This document shows, in pieces, positions 47,223 through 55,952 of a stretch of DNA of 61,432 nt (positions are counted from its first letter, which is position 1; every line of letters begins with the position of its first letter). The notes beneath the pieces were generated by a model. That model worked only from the letters and a program-made list of their open reading frames with translations. It searched no databases and had not been told where the DNA came from. Source of the stretch: Extensimonas soli. Its GTDB lineage: Bacteria > Pseudomonadota > Gammaproteobacteria > Burkholderiales > Burkholderiaceae_C. A program made the position numbers and the translations under genes. The DNA lies in assembly GCF_029211265.1 (NCBI RefSeq), contig NZ_JARGEL010000009.1:1-61432 (forward strand), in the 5' to 3' direction.

Positions 47223-49508
47223 ATGTCCATCGTTCTCGAAACCGTTCCCTCTACCGCTAATGACGCGTCTGTGCAGGGCGACCTGCTCGAAACGGCCGCT
47301 TCACCCCTCACGCTCAGCCTGCAGGACTTCGTGTCCGAGTTCGGCGACGAGCTGCTCGACTCGCTCAACCGCGCCAATCCTCCGGTCTACACCGGCCAGG
47401 TGCGGGTGCATCGGCAACTGATCCTCGCCGCGCTCAAGCGCAAGCTGTTCCCGGCGCAAGCCGATGTGGTCCATGCCGTCACCGAGCTGTTGGTCGACCG
47501 CGGCGAACGTGCCGCGATCGTCAACGGCGAGATGGGCTGCGGCAAGACGACCGTCGGCATCGCCACGGCCGCCGTGCTCAACGCCGAAGGCTACCGCCGC
47601 ACCCTGGTGCTCTCGCCACCCCACCTGGTCTACAAGTGGCGGCGCGAAATCCAGGAGACGGTGACCGGTGCCAAGGTCTGGGTGCTCAATGGCCCGGACA
47701 CGCTGGTCAAGCTGCTGAAACTGCGCGAGCAGTTGGGCGTGCCGGCCCAGGGCCAGGAGTTCTTCGTCCTGGGCCGCGTGCGGATGCGGATGGGGTTCCA
47801 CTGGAAACCTGTCTTCGTTCGTCGGCGCACGCCTCACGGCGACGTGGGGGCCTGCCCGGATTGCGGGCATGTCATCACCGACCTCGACGGCGAGCCGATC
47901 AACCCGGTCGAACTCGAAGCCGAGGAGTCCCGCCGCAAATGCAGCCACTGCCGTGCACCGCTGTGGTCGTTGATCCGTCCCAGAGGCCTGTCCGCCAGCG
48001 ACCAGTCCTCGACCGTGCTCAAGGCACTGAAGCGTATTCCAACCATCGGGGAAGTCACCGCGCAGAAGCTGATGCAAAAGTTCGGTGACGCCTTCCTCGC
48101 GTCGATGCTCGGGGACAACATCCACGAGTTCATCAACCTGATGGATGGCAACGGCGAGCTGGTCTTCTCGGACCGGCAAGCCCACCGGATGGAACGCGCG
48201 ATGGCCAACATGGAGTTCGGCTTCGGCGAGGGCGGCTACCAGCCGTCCGAGTTCATTAAGAGGCAGCTTCCCCAAGGCACGTTCGACCTGCTCATCGCCG
48301 ACGAGGCGCACGAGTACAAGAACGGCGGCTCCGCACAGGGCCAGGCCATGGGCGTGTTGGCGGCCAAGGCGCGCAAGACGCTATTGCTCACCGGCACACT
48401 GATGGGCGGCTACGGCGACGACCTGTTCCACCTGCTGTTCCGAGCCCTGCCGGGGCGGATGATCGAAGACGGCTACCGGCCGACGAAGAGCGGCAGCATG
48501 ACGTCGGCCGCGATGGCGTTCATGCGCGATCACGGTGTCTTGAAGGACATCTATTCCGAGAGCACGGGCACGGCGCACAAGACGGCCAAGGGCACCAAGG
48601 TATCGGTGCGCACGGTCAAGGCGCCGGGCTTCGGTCCGAAGGGCGTGCTGCGTTGCGTCCTGCCGTTCACGGTCTTCCTCAAGTTGAAGGACATCGGTGG
48701 CAACGTGTTGCCGCCCTACGACGAGGAGTTCCGCGAAGTCGCGATGGACACGGCGCAGGCCGCGGCCTACCGCGATCTGGCGGGTCGGCTGACCCAGGAG
48801 CTGAAGCAGGCCCTGGCGAGGCGCGACACGACGCTGCTCGGTGTGGTCCTCAACGTTCTGCTGGCCTGGCCGGACTGCTGCTTCCGGTCGGAAACGGTGG
48901 TGCATCCGCGCACGCGCAACACCTTGGCGTTCGTCCCGGCTCAGTTCAACGAGCTGGAGGTGATGCCCAAGGAGCGCGAGCTGATCGAGATCTGCAAGCG
49001 GGAGAAGGCAGAAGGTCGCAAGACCCTGGTTTACTCGGTCTATACCGGCACACGCGACACCACGTCGCGTTTGAAGGTGCTGCTGGAGCAGGAAGGCTTC
49101 AAGGTGGCGGTACTGCGCGCGAGCGTGGATGCCTCCCGCCGGGAAGACTGGATCGCCGAGCAGTTGGACCGTGGCATCGACGTGCTCATCACCAATCCCG
49201 AGCTGGTGAAAACCGGCCTGGACCTGCTGGAGTTCCCGACCATCGTGTTCCTCCAGTCCGGCTACAACGTGTATTCGTTGCAGCAGGCTGCCCGGCGCTC
49301 CTGGCGCATCGGCCAGAAGCAGCCGGTGCGCGTGATCTACCTCGGCTACGCCAACTCCTCGCAGATGACCTGCCTGGGGCTGATGGCCCGGAAGATCATG
49401 GTGTCGCAGAGCACGTCGGGCGACGTGCCCGAGTCGGGCCTGGATGTTCTGAACCAGGATGGTGATTCCGTCGAGGTCGCCCTGGCCCGACAGCTTGTCA
49501 CGGTCTGA
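47223..49508 (+). CDS. SNF2-like DEAH-box helicase of the ICE
   Basis: A 761-residue superfamily 2 ATPase. Walker A GEMGCGKT is at residues 102-109 and DEAH at 360-363. The C-terminal RecA domain has a motif VI of the SNF2 kind (QAARRSWRIGQ). A zinc-ribbon-like insert (CPDC at 211-214 and CSHC at 240-243) separates motifs I and II. It follows the methyltransferase by two genes and is followed by a strong terminator. Related ICE helicases have no proven role; DNA translocation or an anti-restriction role are possible. Confidence 0.85.
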   Translation: MSIVLETVPSTANDASVQGDLLETAASPLTLSLQDFVSEFGDELLDSLNRANPPVYTGQVRVHRQLILAALKRKLFPAQADVVHAVTELLVDRGERAAIVNGEMGCGKTTVGIATAAVLNAEGYRRTLVLSPPHLVYKWRREIQETVTGAKVWVLNGPDTLVKLLKLREQLGVPAQGQEFFVLGRVRMRMGFHWKPVFVRRRTPHGDVGACPDCGHVITDLDGEPINPVELEAEESRRKCSHCRAPLWSLIRPRGLSASDQSSTVLKALKRIPTIGEVTAQKLMQKFGDAFLASMLGDNIHEFINLMDGNGELVFSDRQAHRMERAMANMEFGFGEGGYQPSEFIKRQLPQGTFDLLIADEAHEYKNGGSAQGQAMGVLAAKARKTLLLTGTLMGGYGDDLFHLLFRALPGRMIEDGYRPTKSGSMTSAAMAFMRDHGVLKDIYSESTGTAHKTAKGTKVSVRTVKAPGFGPKGVLRCVLPFTVFLKLKDIGGNVLPPYDEEFREVAMDTAQAAAYRDLAGRLTQELKQALARRDTTLLGVVLNVLLAWPDCCFRSETVVHPRTRNTLAFVPAQFNELEVMPKERELIEICKREKAEGRKTLVYSVYTGTRDTTSRLKVLLEQEGFKVAVLRASVDASRREDWIAEQLDRGIDVLITNPELVKTGLDLLEFPTIVFLQSGYNVYSLQQAARRSWRIGQKQPVRVIYLGYANSSQMTCLGLMARKIMVSQSTSGDVPESGLDVLNQDGDSVEVALARQLVTV

Positions 49509-49555
49509 TCCATGTGCCCATGCCGGTGGCCCCTCGGGGTCGCCGGCTTCTTTCC

Positions 49556-49579
49556 ACGGCCCTTCGGGGCCGTTTTTCT
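49556..49579 (+). terminator. Rho-independent terminator after the helicase
   Basis: ACGGCCC (49556-49562) pairs with GGGCCGT (49567-49573) and is followed by TTTTCTT. A second hairpin, GCCGG/CCGGC (49522-49547), lies just before it. Together they close the gene array; a 127-bp gap then leads to pilL. Confidence 0.8.
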
Positions 49580-49705
49580 TGGGCGTATGACAGTCCATGG
49601 CGCCGCCCTCCATGTATTCGGGCGGGCGTCAGTGCGTTTTGTTTGCTGCCCGCAGGCCAAGCGGCGGCGATGGTGAGCGCTCCGTGTTCCAGGGAAGCGC
49701 CCTCC

Positions 49706-50275
49706 ATGCAACCATCCATCCGCGCTGTTCACCGCCTGGCCCTCGCCGCTGGCTTGCTGGCCGGTAGCCTGTTGGCCGCCGGCTGCGCCACGACCGCCGC
49801 ACCGTCTGCGTCAGCGGTGCCGGCCGCATCGCCAACCGCCGTCGCGCCGGAGCCGGGTTTCGTTCCGGTGGCCCGCTACGGACGCTACACCCTGGTCGAG
49901 CTGGTGCCGGAACCTGCGCAGCGGGATCTCTTGCAGCAGGCGGTGGAGGTCTCGATTCCGCCCATGCTCGATGCCAGCGTGGGCGATGCCATGCGCCATG
50001 TGCTCCTGCGCTCCGGCTACCGGCTCTGCGATGCGGCCGCGGCCGCCACGCTCTACGCGCTGCCGCTGCCCGCCGCACACCTGCGCCTGGGCCCGCTGAT
50101 GCTGCGCGATGCCTTGCTGACCCTTGCCGGCCCCGCCTGGGAGCTGTCGGTCGATGACTTGACCCGCCAGGTCTGCTTCAGCCGGCGCGGTGCTCCCACC
50201 TTCCTTTCCGCCAACCCGTCCGGCACCGCCACGCCCGTGCCGGACGCCGACCGGCCCGAGGAGATGCAGCCATGA
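49706..50275 (+). CDS. pilL: PilL-like ICE lipoprotein (TIGR03748 family)
   Basis: A 189-residue exported lipoprotein: signal peptide and lipobox LAAGC (Cys near residue 27), an Ala/Pro-rich linker, then the PilL_N-type domain (GFVPVARYGRYTLVELVPEP, then AVEVSIPPMLDASVGDAMRH). It is the first gene of the conjugation module in this ICE class. It overlaps the next gene by ATGA. It is thought to act in mating-apparatus assembly at the envelope. Confidence 0.82.
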   Translation: MQPSIRAVHRLALAAGLLAGSLLAAGCATTAAPSASAVPAASPTAVAPEPGFVPVARYGRYTLVELVPEPAQRDLLQQAVEVSIPPMLDASVGDAMRHVLLRSGYRLCDAAAAATLYALPLPAAHLRLGPLMLRDALLTLAGPAWELSVDDLTRQVCFSRRGAPTFLSANPSGTATPVPDADRPEEMQP

Positions 50276-50919
50276 CCTTTCCCCAAGCGCCATCCGAGCG
50301 CCATTCCCGCACGCGCTGGCTCAAGGTCGCCGCGGTCTTCTGGCTGCTGCTCATCAGTGCCGTGGCACTCATCAACAGCGTCGGCCTGTCGCGGCTCGCC
50401 GAACAGACCCAGAGCAGCGCACAGGATGCGCAGGTCAAGGCGCTGGTCCTGCGCGTGGCCGATCTCGAAAGGCAGGCCGATGCGGACAAGCGCCGGCCGG
50501 CGCCGATCAGCCAGGCCGAATTCGCCACCGCGCGGCAGGCGTTGGACGAACGGATGACGCGCCTCGAAGAGGCCGACGAGGCGAGGGCCCTGGCCGTCGA
50601 CCTGCAGACGCTGCAGGCGCGCGTGAACGGGATCGAGACCCGCCTGGAGAAGACCCGGCAGGTGGCATCCGCCGCTCGCCCGCGCGCTCCGGTTGCGACG
50701 AAGCCCAAGGTGCCGGAGCCGCCATTCCGGGTGCTCGGCGTGGAGCTACGGGGAGGCGAGCGCTTTCTGTCGATCACCTCCACCGCTGCGGCCTCGCTCG
50801 CGGGCGCCCGGCTGCTGCGCGAGGGCGATGCCGAGGGCGGTTGGCAACTGCAATCCATCGAGGCGCAGGCGGGCGTGTTCCAGGTGAATGGCCAGACGCA
50901 GCGCGTTGCGGTGCCGTAG
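50272..50919 (+). CDS. Conserved ICE membrane-anchored protein
   Basis: A 215-residue protein with one N-terminal membrane helix (VAAVFWLLLISAVALINSVG). A coiled-coil region (about residues 48-125, DLERQADADKRR, TRLEEADEARALAVDLQTLQ) and a small C-terminal beta domain follow. It is coupled to pilL by ATGA and lies 9 bp before the TIGR03759 gene. It is found at this place in related ICEs. The periplasmic coiled coil suggests a structural role in the transfer apparatus. Confidence 0.72.
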   Translation: MTFPQAPSERHSRTRWLKVAAVFWLLLISAVALINSVGLSRLAEQTQSSAQDAQVKALVLRVADLERQADADKRRPAPISQAEFATARQALDERMTRLEEADEARALAVDLQTLQARVNGIETRLEKTRQVASAARPRAPVATKPKVPEPPFRVLGVELRGGERFLSITSTAAASLAGARLLREGDAEGGWQLQSIEAQAGVFQVNGQTQRVAVP

Positions 50920-50928
50920 GAGGTCGCC

Positions 50929-51648
50929 ATGATCCTGCGGTCGTCGCTCGCTGCCGTCGTTCTGTTCGCCGCTTTCGGCGCATCCGCCCAGCCGGCCCCG
51001 GTGACGAACTCGCGCATGGTGCCCGCCCAGGTGCAGCCGGGCACTGATGCCGCGCTCGACGAGAGACAGGCGCGGGAGTGGGGGCTTCGCTCCGAGGAGT
51101 GGGCACGTTACCGGCAACTGATGCAGGGGCCGCTCGGGGTCTATTCGCCCCAGCTCGATCCGCTCACGGCGCTGGGCATCGAGGCCCGCAGCGAGGAGGA
51201 GCGCAGGCGCTACGCGGAGTTGCAGGTGCAGGCCGAGGCTCGGCGCGTCGGCAAGACGCTGGCCTACCAGCGGGCCTACGACGCGGCGTGGCAGCGCCTG
51301 TTTCCCGGCCAGCCGCGCGTGAGCCTGCCCGGCGCCAAGGCGCAGGGTGCCGGCAACACCGGCTCCGGGCGCCTGGCCGTCTTCGTCAAGGCCGACTGCG
51401 CACCGTGCGCGCAGCGCGTGCAGCAGTTGCAGGCGGCTGGCACGGCCTTCGACCTCTACATGGTCGGCAGCCGTCAGGACGACGCGCGCATCCGGCAGTG
51501 GGCCACCCAGGCGGGCATCGATCCGGCCAGGGTGCGCGCCCGCACCATCACGCTCAACCACGATGCCGGGCGCTGGCTGTCGCTGGGCCTGCCCGGCGAG
51601 CTGCCAGCCGTGGTGCGCGAGGTGAACGGCCAATGGCAGCGGCAATAG
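50929..51648 (+). CDS. Integrating conjugative element protein, TIGR03759 family
   Basis: A 239-residue exported protein. The signal peptide ends ASAQPA. The family segment ARQAREWGLRSEEWARYRQL reads here as RQAREWGLRSEEWARYRQLM. A thioredoxin-like C-terminal part has VFVKADCAPCAQRVQQL, a CxxC pair, which suggests a periplasmic redox or scaffold function. It overlaps the transglycosylase gene by 16 nt. Confidence 0.85.
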   Translation: MILRSSLAAVVLFAAFGASAQPAPVTNSRMVPAQVQPGTDAALDERQAREWGLRSEEWARYRQLMQGPLGVYSPQLDPLTALGIEARSEEERRRYAELQVQAEARRVGKTLAYQRAYDAAWQRLFPGQPRVSLPGAKAQGAGNTGSGRLAVFVKADCAPCAQRVQQLQAAGTAFDLYMVGSRQDDARIRQWATQAGIDPARVRARTITLNHDAGRWLSLGLPGELPAVVREVNGQWQRQ

Positions 51649-52253
51649 GTGCTCCGGGCCGGGAGCGTCGGCCGTCCCGCATCGCCATCCGCTGCGCCAG
51701 CGCCATGCTGCTGCTCACCACCGGCGGCTGGGCATTGGCCGCCCTGGCGCGGGAAGTGCCGCCGCCGGCCTATCGACTGGCGGCGCACCGTGCAGACGTG
51801 CCGGCGGCGGTGCTGTACGCGGTGGCCTTGCAGGAGAGCGGCGCCATGCTGCGCGGGCGCCTGATCCCCTGGCCGTGGACGCTCAACGTCGCCGGCTCGC
51901 CACAGCGCTATGCCACCCGCGCCGAGGCCTGCGCGGGGCTGCGCCGGGCACTCGCCCGCACGCCGGCCAATCGCATCGACGCCGGCCTCGGCCAGGTCAA
52001 TCTCGGCTACCACACGCATCGCTACACGCAGCCCTGCGAGCTGCTGGACCCGTACCGCAACCTCGCCATCGCTGCGGAAATCCTGCGCGAACAGCACACG
52101 CCGGGCGAGGACTGGCTGCTTGCCATCGGCCGCTACCACCGGCCCGCCGGCGGGGCACCCGCGGCGCGCTACCGGCGCAGTGTGCATCGGCACCTGACCC
52201 GCGTGCTCGACCCCGGCGTTCCCGTTCCCACCCTCCAGGCCACCACGCCATGA
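51633..52253 (+). CDS. Lytic transglycosylase (SLT domain) of the ICE
   Basis: A 206-residue exported muramidase-like protein. A signal helix (CASAMLLLTTGGWALAALA) is followed by the SLT catalytic segment AVALQESGAML, with Glu as the acid/base, and GLGQVNLGYH and LDPYRNLAIAAEIL as family motifs. The start is taken at 51633, inside the previous gene; an internal ATG near 51703 is also possible. It opens the peptidoglycan for the conjugative pore and is coupled by ATGA to TIGR03765. Confidence 0.85.
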   Translation: MAAAIGAPGRERRPSRIAIRCASAMLLLTTGGWALAALAREVPPPAYRLAAHRADVPAAVLYAVALQESGAMLRGRLIPWPWTLNVAGSPQRYATRAEACAGLRRALARTPANRIDAGLGQVNLGYHTHRYTQPCELLDPYRNLAIAAEILREQHTPGEDWLLAIGRYHRPAGGAPAARYRRSVHRHLTRVLDPGVPVPTLQATTP

Positions 52254-52783
52254 ACCACATCGTCCTCATCGCCGCCATCGGGCTGCTGTCCACGACCACC
52301 GTCTTCGCCCAGACCGCCTCCGCGCCGTTGATCGTCGTCGAAGACCGCGGCGGCGACTCCGCGCTGACGTACTACCGGTCGCTGAATCCGCAGCCGGATC
52401 AGGCCACACCGCCGGCCCCGATGCCGGTCCCTCACGCGGGCAACGCGGCCGACGCCGAAGCCGCCATGCTGCCGGTGCGCTCGACGCAGCTGTCGCCGGG
52501 CGACGTGCAGCGCCGCGTCATCCGGGCGCCGGGCCTGACGGCGCTGTTCCTGATCGGCGACGACGAGCGTTCGCGCGCCTGGCTGCGGCAGCGGCAGGCG
52601 GCGCTGCGCGAGCTGCAGGCCGTGGGCCTGGTGGTCAACGTGGACTCGATGGCCGCGCTGACGGCGCTGCGCAGACTCGCTCCTGGCCTGACCCTCTCGC
52701 CGGCCTCCGGCGACGACCTGGCCCAGCGCCTGGGCCTGCGCCACTACCCGGTGCTCATCACGTCCACCGGCGTCGAGCAGTAG
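52250..52783 (+). CDS. Integrating conjugative element protein, TIGR03765 (PFL_4695) family
   Basis: A 177-residue periplasmic protein with a signal peptide (LIAAIGLLSTTTVFAQ). The family core follows (APLIVVEDRGGDSALTYYRS, then DDERSRAWLRQRQAALRELQ, LRHYPVLITSTGVEQ). It lies between the transglycosylase and TraD, its standard place. It is part of the envelope-spanning transfer machinery; its exact role is unknown. Confidence 0.85.
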   Translation: MNHIVLIAAIGLLSTTTVFAQTASAPLIVVEDRGGDSALTYYRSLNPQPDQATPPAPMPVPHAGNAADAEAAMLPVRSTQLSPGDVQRRVIRAPGLTALFLIGDDERSRAWLRQRQAALRELQAVGLVVNVDSMAALTALRRLAPGLTLSPASGDDLAQRLGLRHYPVLITSTGVEQ

Positions 52784-52791
52784 GTGCGCAA

Positions 52792-54948
52792 ATGGCCCAA
52801 CCGCATGCGGTCGAGGTTCTGCTGCGGCCAGCGGTGGAGCTTCATACCGTGGCGGTCTGCACCGGCGCCGCGATTCTGTGCCTGGTGGCACCGTGGTCGC
52901 TCGCGCTGAGCCCGCTGCTCGGCCTGGGCTCGGCGCTGGCCTTCCTGACCTTCGGCGCGATTCGCCTGCGCGATGCCTGGGCGATCCTGCGCTATCGCCG
53001 CACCATCCGCCGCCTGCCGCGCTACGTGATGACCAGCCGCGACGTGCCGGTGAGTCAGCAACGGCTGTTCGTCGGCCGGGGCTTTCGCTGGGAGCAGCGA
53101 CACACGCATCGGCTGATGCAGACCTACCGGCCGGAGTTCCGCCGCTATGTCGAGCCGACGGCGATCTACCGGGCCGCCCGGCGGCTGGAGGAGCGGCTTG
53201 AGTTCGCACCGTTTCCCATCTCGACGCTGGCGCGCGCGCTGGCCTGGGACAGCCCGCTCAACCCCGCGCGGCCGCTGCCGCCGGTCGGCGGACTGCCGCG
53301 CCTGCATGGCATCGAGCCGCACGAGGTCGACGTCACCCTGCCGCTGGGCGAGCGCGTTGGCCACACCCTGGTGCTGGGCACCACGCGCGTGGGCAAGACG
53401 CGGCTGGCCGAGCTGTTCATCACCCAGGACATCCGCCGCAAGGTCCGCGGCGAGCACGAGGTGGTGATCGTCTTCGACCCCAAGGGCGATGCGGACCTGT
53501 TGAAGCGCATGTACGTCGAGGCCAAGCGCGCCGGGCGCGAAGGCGAGTTCTACGTCTTCCATCTGGGTTGGCCCGACATCTCGGCGCGCTACAACGCCGT
53601 GGGCCGGTTCGGGCGGATATCCGAGGTGGCCACGCGCATCGCCGGACAGCTCTCGGGCGAAGGCAACAGCGCCGCGTTCCGCGAATTCGCCTGGCGCTTC
53701 GTCAACATCATCGCCCGCGCCCTGGTCGAGCTGGGGCAGCGGCCGGACTACCTGCTGATCCAGCGCCACGTCATCAACATCGACGCGCTGTTCATCGAGT
53801 ACGCCCAGCACTACTTCGCAAAGAACGAGCCGAAGGCCTGGGAGGTCATCGTCCAGCTCGAAGCGAAGCTGAACGAGAAGAACATCCCGCGCAACATGAT
53901 CGGGCGCGAGAAGCGCGTGGTGGCCCTCGAACAGTACCTGTCCCAGGTGCGCATCTATGACCCGGTGCTCGACGGCCTGCGCAGCGCCGTGCGCTACGAC
54001 CGGACGTACTTCGACAAGATCGTCGCTTCGCTGCTGCCGCTGCTGGAGAAGCTCACCACCGGCAAGATCGCGCAACTGCTCGCACCGAACTATTCCGACC
54101 TGTCCGACCCGCGGCCGATCTTCGACTGGATGCAGGTCATCCGCAAGCGCGCGGTGGTCTACGTGGGGCTGGATGCACTGTCCGACGCCGAAGTCGCGGC
54201 AGCGGTGGGCAACTCGATGTTCAGCGACCTGGTCTCGGTGGCCGGCCACATCTACAAGTTCGGCATCGATGACGGGCTGCCCGGCGCCGCGGTGAGCGCC
54301 AAGATTCCGATCAACGTCCACGCCGACGAATTCAATGAACTCATGGGCGACGAGTTCATTCCGATGGTCAACAAGGGCGGCGGTGCCGGCGTGCAGGTGA
54401 CGGCCTACACGCAGACCTTGAGCGACATCGAGGCGCGCATCGGCAACCGTGCCAAGGCCGGCCAGGTGGTCGGCAACTTCAACAACCTGTTCATGCTGCG
54501 CGTGCGCGAGACCGCCACCGCCGAGCTGCTGACGCGACAACTGCCCCAGGTCGAGGTGTACGCCACGGCGCTGATGAGCGGCGCCACCGACAGCTCCGAT
54601 CCGCACGGCAATACCGCGTTCACGTCCAACACCCAGGACCGCATCAGCAGCAACAGCGTGCCGTTGATCGAGCCGGCGCATGTGGTGGCGCTGCCCAAGG
54701 GGCAGTGCTTCGCGCTGACCGAGGGCGGCAACCTCTGGAAAGTCCGCATGCCGCTGCCGGCACCCGACCCCGACGAAGCCATGCCGAAGGATCTGCAGGA
54801 GCTGGCCGGCTACATGCGGCAGCACTATGTCGAGGCAGGAGACTGGTGGGAGAACCAAGGCATCCCCGGCCTGCAGGACAAGGCGCTGCCCGACGACCTG
54901 CTGGACGACTTCAAGCAGATGGCCGCCGCGGAAGAGGCCGAAGCATGA
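52792..54948 (+). CDS. traD: TraD-type conjugative coupling ATPase (SXT/TOL subfamily)
   Basis: A 718-residue type IV coupling protein. Two N-terminal membrane helices (about residues 21-57) are followed by a P-loop domain with Walker A GTTRVGKT at 196-203 and Walker B VVIVFD at 224-229. A C-terminal region carries VQVTAYTQTLSDIEARIGNR, which includes the conserved Gln of the family. It brings the relaxase-DNA complex to the secretion channel. It overlaps the TIGR03747 gene by ATGA. Confidence 0.92.
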   Translation: MAQPHAVEVLLRPAVELHTVAVCTGAAILCLVAPWSLALSPLLGLGSALAFLTFGAIRLRDAWAILRYRRTIRRLPRYVMTSRDVPVSQQRLFVGRGFRWEQRHTHRLMQTYRPEFRRYVEPTAIYRAARRLEERLEFAPFPISTLARALAWDSPLNPARPLPPVGGLPRLHGIEPHEVDVTLPLGERVGHTLVLGTTRVGKTRLAELFITQDIRRKVRGEHEVVIVFDPKGDADLLKRMYVEAKRAGREGEFYVFHLGWPDISARYNAVGRFGRISEVATRIAGQLSGEGNSAAFREFAWRFVNIIARALVELGQRPDYLLIQRHVINIDALFIEYAQHYFAKNEPKAWEVIVQLEAKLNEKNIPRNMIGREKRVVALEQYLSQVRIYDPVLDGLRSAVRYDRTYFDKIVASLLPLLEKLTTGKIAQLLAPNYSDLSDPRPIFDWMQVIRKRAVVYVGLDALSDAEVAAAVGNSMFSDLVSVAGHIYKFGIDDGLPGAAVSAKIPINVHADEFNELMGDEFIPMVNKGGGAGVQVTAYTQTLSDIEARIGNRAKAGQVVGNFNNLFMLRVRETATAELLTRQLPQVEVYATALMSGATDSSDPHGNTAFTSNTQDRISSNSVPLIEPAHVVALPKGQCFALTEGGNLWKVRMPLPAPDPDEAMPKDLQELAGYMRQHYVEAGDWWENQGIPGLQDKALPDDLLDDFKQMAAAEEAEA

Positions 54949-55694
54949 GCGATCCGGCCGTCGCGGCCCAGCGCCAGCAGCAACGACAGCAAGGCCTGAT
55001 CGCCAGCTTGGTCACGCTGCCGTTCCGCTTCTTCGGTGTGCTGTCCGGCGCGCTGCTGCTGTGCATCCTGATCGCGTGCGTCGGCATGCACTTCTTCTGG
55101 CCCGATCAGGGCTGGCGCCACGCGCAGGGCATGCTGCACTACGAGCTGGATCAGCTCTCCACTCACTTCACCCGCAGCGCGTTGGTGCAGGAGCCGGGCC
55201 GCACCGCGCACCGGCTGGTCGAGCAGGGCTACGACTGGCTGTTCGTGAAGAGCGGCCTGCTGGACTGGATACGCGACGCCTCGGCGCAGGCCGCCGCCGG
55301 CAGCCATCGCCCGACCAAGGATTTCCGCTACTACATCGGCTTGGTCTCCGTGAACCTGGAGCGCTACCTGATCGCGGCGGCCTACACGACGCTGGTCTTC
55401 CTCGTCCGGCTACTGGTGCTGTGCCTGACCCTGCCGCTGTTCCTGATGGCCGCCTTCGTCGGGCTGGTGGACGGCCTCGTGCGCCGGGACATCCGCCGCT
55501 TCGGTGCGGGCCGCGAATCGGGGTTCATCTATCACCGCGCCAGGGCCAGCCTGATCCCGCTGGCCGTGCTGCCGTGGGTGACTTACCTGGCACTGCCGGT
55601 CAGCGTGAACCCGCTGCTGATCCTGCTGCCCAGCGCCGCATTGCTCGGCGTGGCGGTGTGCATTGCGGCGGCGACGTTCAAGAAGTACCTGTAA
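54945..55694 (+). CDS. Integrating conjugative element membrane protein, TIGR03747 family
   Basis: A 249-residue inner-membrane protein with about four helices (near residues 21-48, 140-165, 195-215 and 220-243). The conserved C-terminus is VALIP-like (LIPLAVLPWVTYLALPVSVN). It is coupled to traD by ATGA. In related ICEs it is the last gene before the RAQPRD and TIGR03758 genes or a cargo site. Here cargo follows directly. Confidence 0.85.
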   Translation: MSDPAVAAQRQQQRQQGLIASLVTLPFRFFGVLSGALLLCILIACVGMHFFWPDQGWRHAQGMLHYELDQLSTHFTRSALVQEPGRTAHRLVEQGYDWLFVKSGLLDWIRDASAQAAAGSHRPTKDFRYYIGLVSVNLERYLIAAAYTTLVFLVRLLVLCLTLPLFLMAAFVGLVDGLVRRDIRRFGAGRESGFIYHRARASLIPLAVLPWVTYLALPVSVNPLLILLPSAALLGVAVCIAAATFKKYL

Positions 55695-55698
55695 GAAC

Positions 55699-55867
55699 GC
55701 GCGAATGGCCCAACGGCTATGCTGCTGGGCAAACCTATTTTCCCGAGGGCGTGGCGCGGCCGGGTTGGTACCAGCCAACGGACAGGGGCGTCGAGCGAAG
55801 GCTGGGAGAAAGGCTTACTTGGCTGCGCTCGCTCGATGACGCGACGCCGCCAAGCCCGGACGCTTGA
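55699..55867 (+). pseudogene. Possible C-terminal remnant of an unidentified gene
   Basis: In the frame that ends at 55865-55867 the codons give EWPNGYAAGQTYFPEGVARP, then GWYQPTDRGVERRLGERLTW, which looks like real protein rather than a shadow. There is no start codon close by, and the frame upstream is only the antisense-like shadow of TIGR03747. It may be the 3' end of an ICE gene left when the following transfer genes were lost. I could not identify the family. Confidence 0.35.
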
Positions 55868-55902
55868 CCGACATCCCCCCGAAATCATCCCATTGCTACC
55901 TC

Positions 55903-55952
55903 ACGAACTACAGGACAAGAACATGCCAGACGCTTCTCTCGGTGAATCCTCT
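55903..55952 (+). repeat. Duplicated leader, copy A (5' end of nhaA)
   Basis: This 50-nt segment covers 20 nt of leader and the first ten codons of nhaA. It matches copy B (57794-57843) at 42 of 50 positions, with the ATG at the same place. The encoded starts are MPDASLGESS and MPNKSFGESS. The rest of the two genes is unrelated. Confidence 0.75.
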
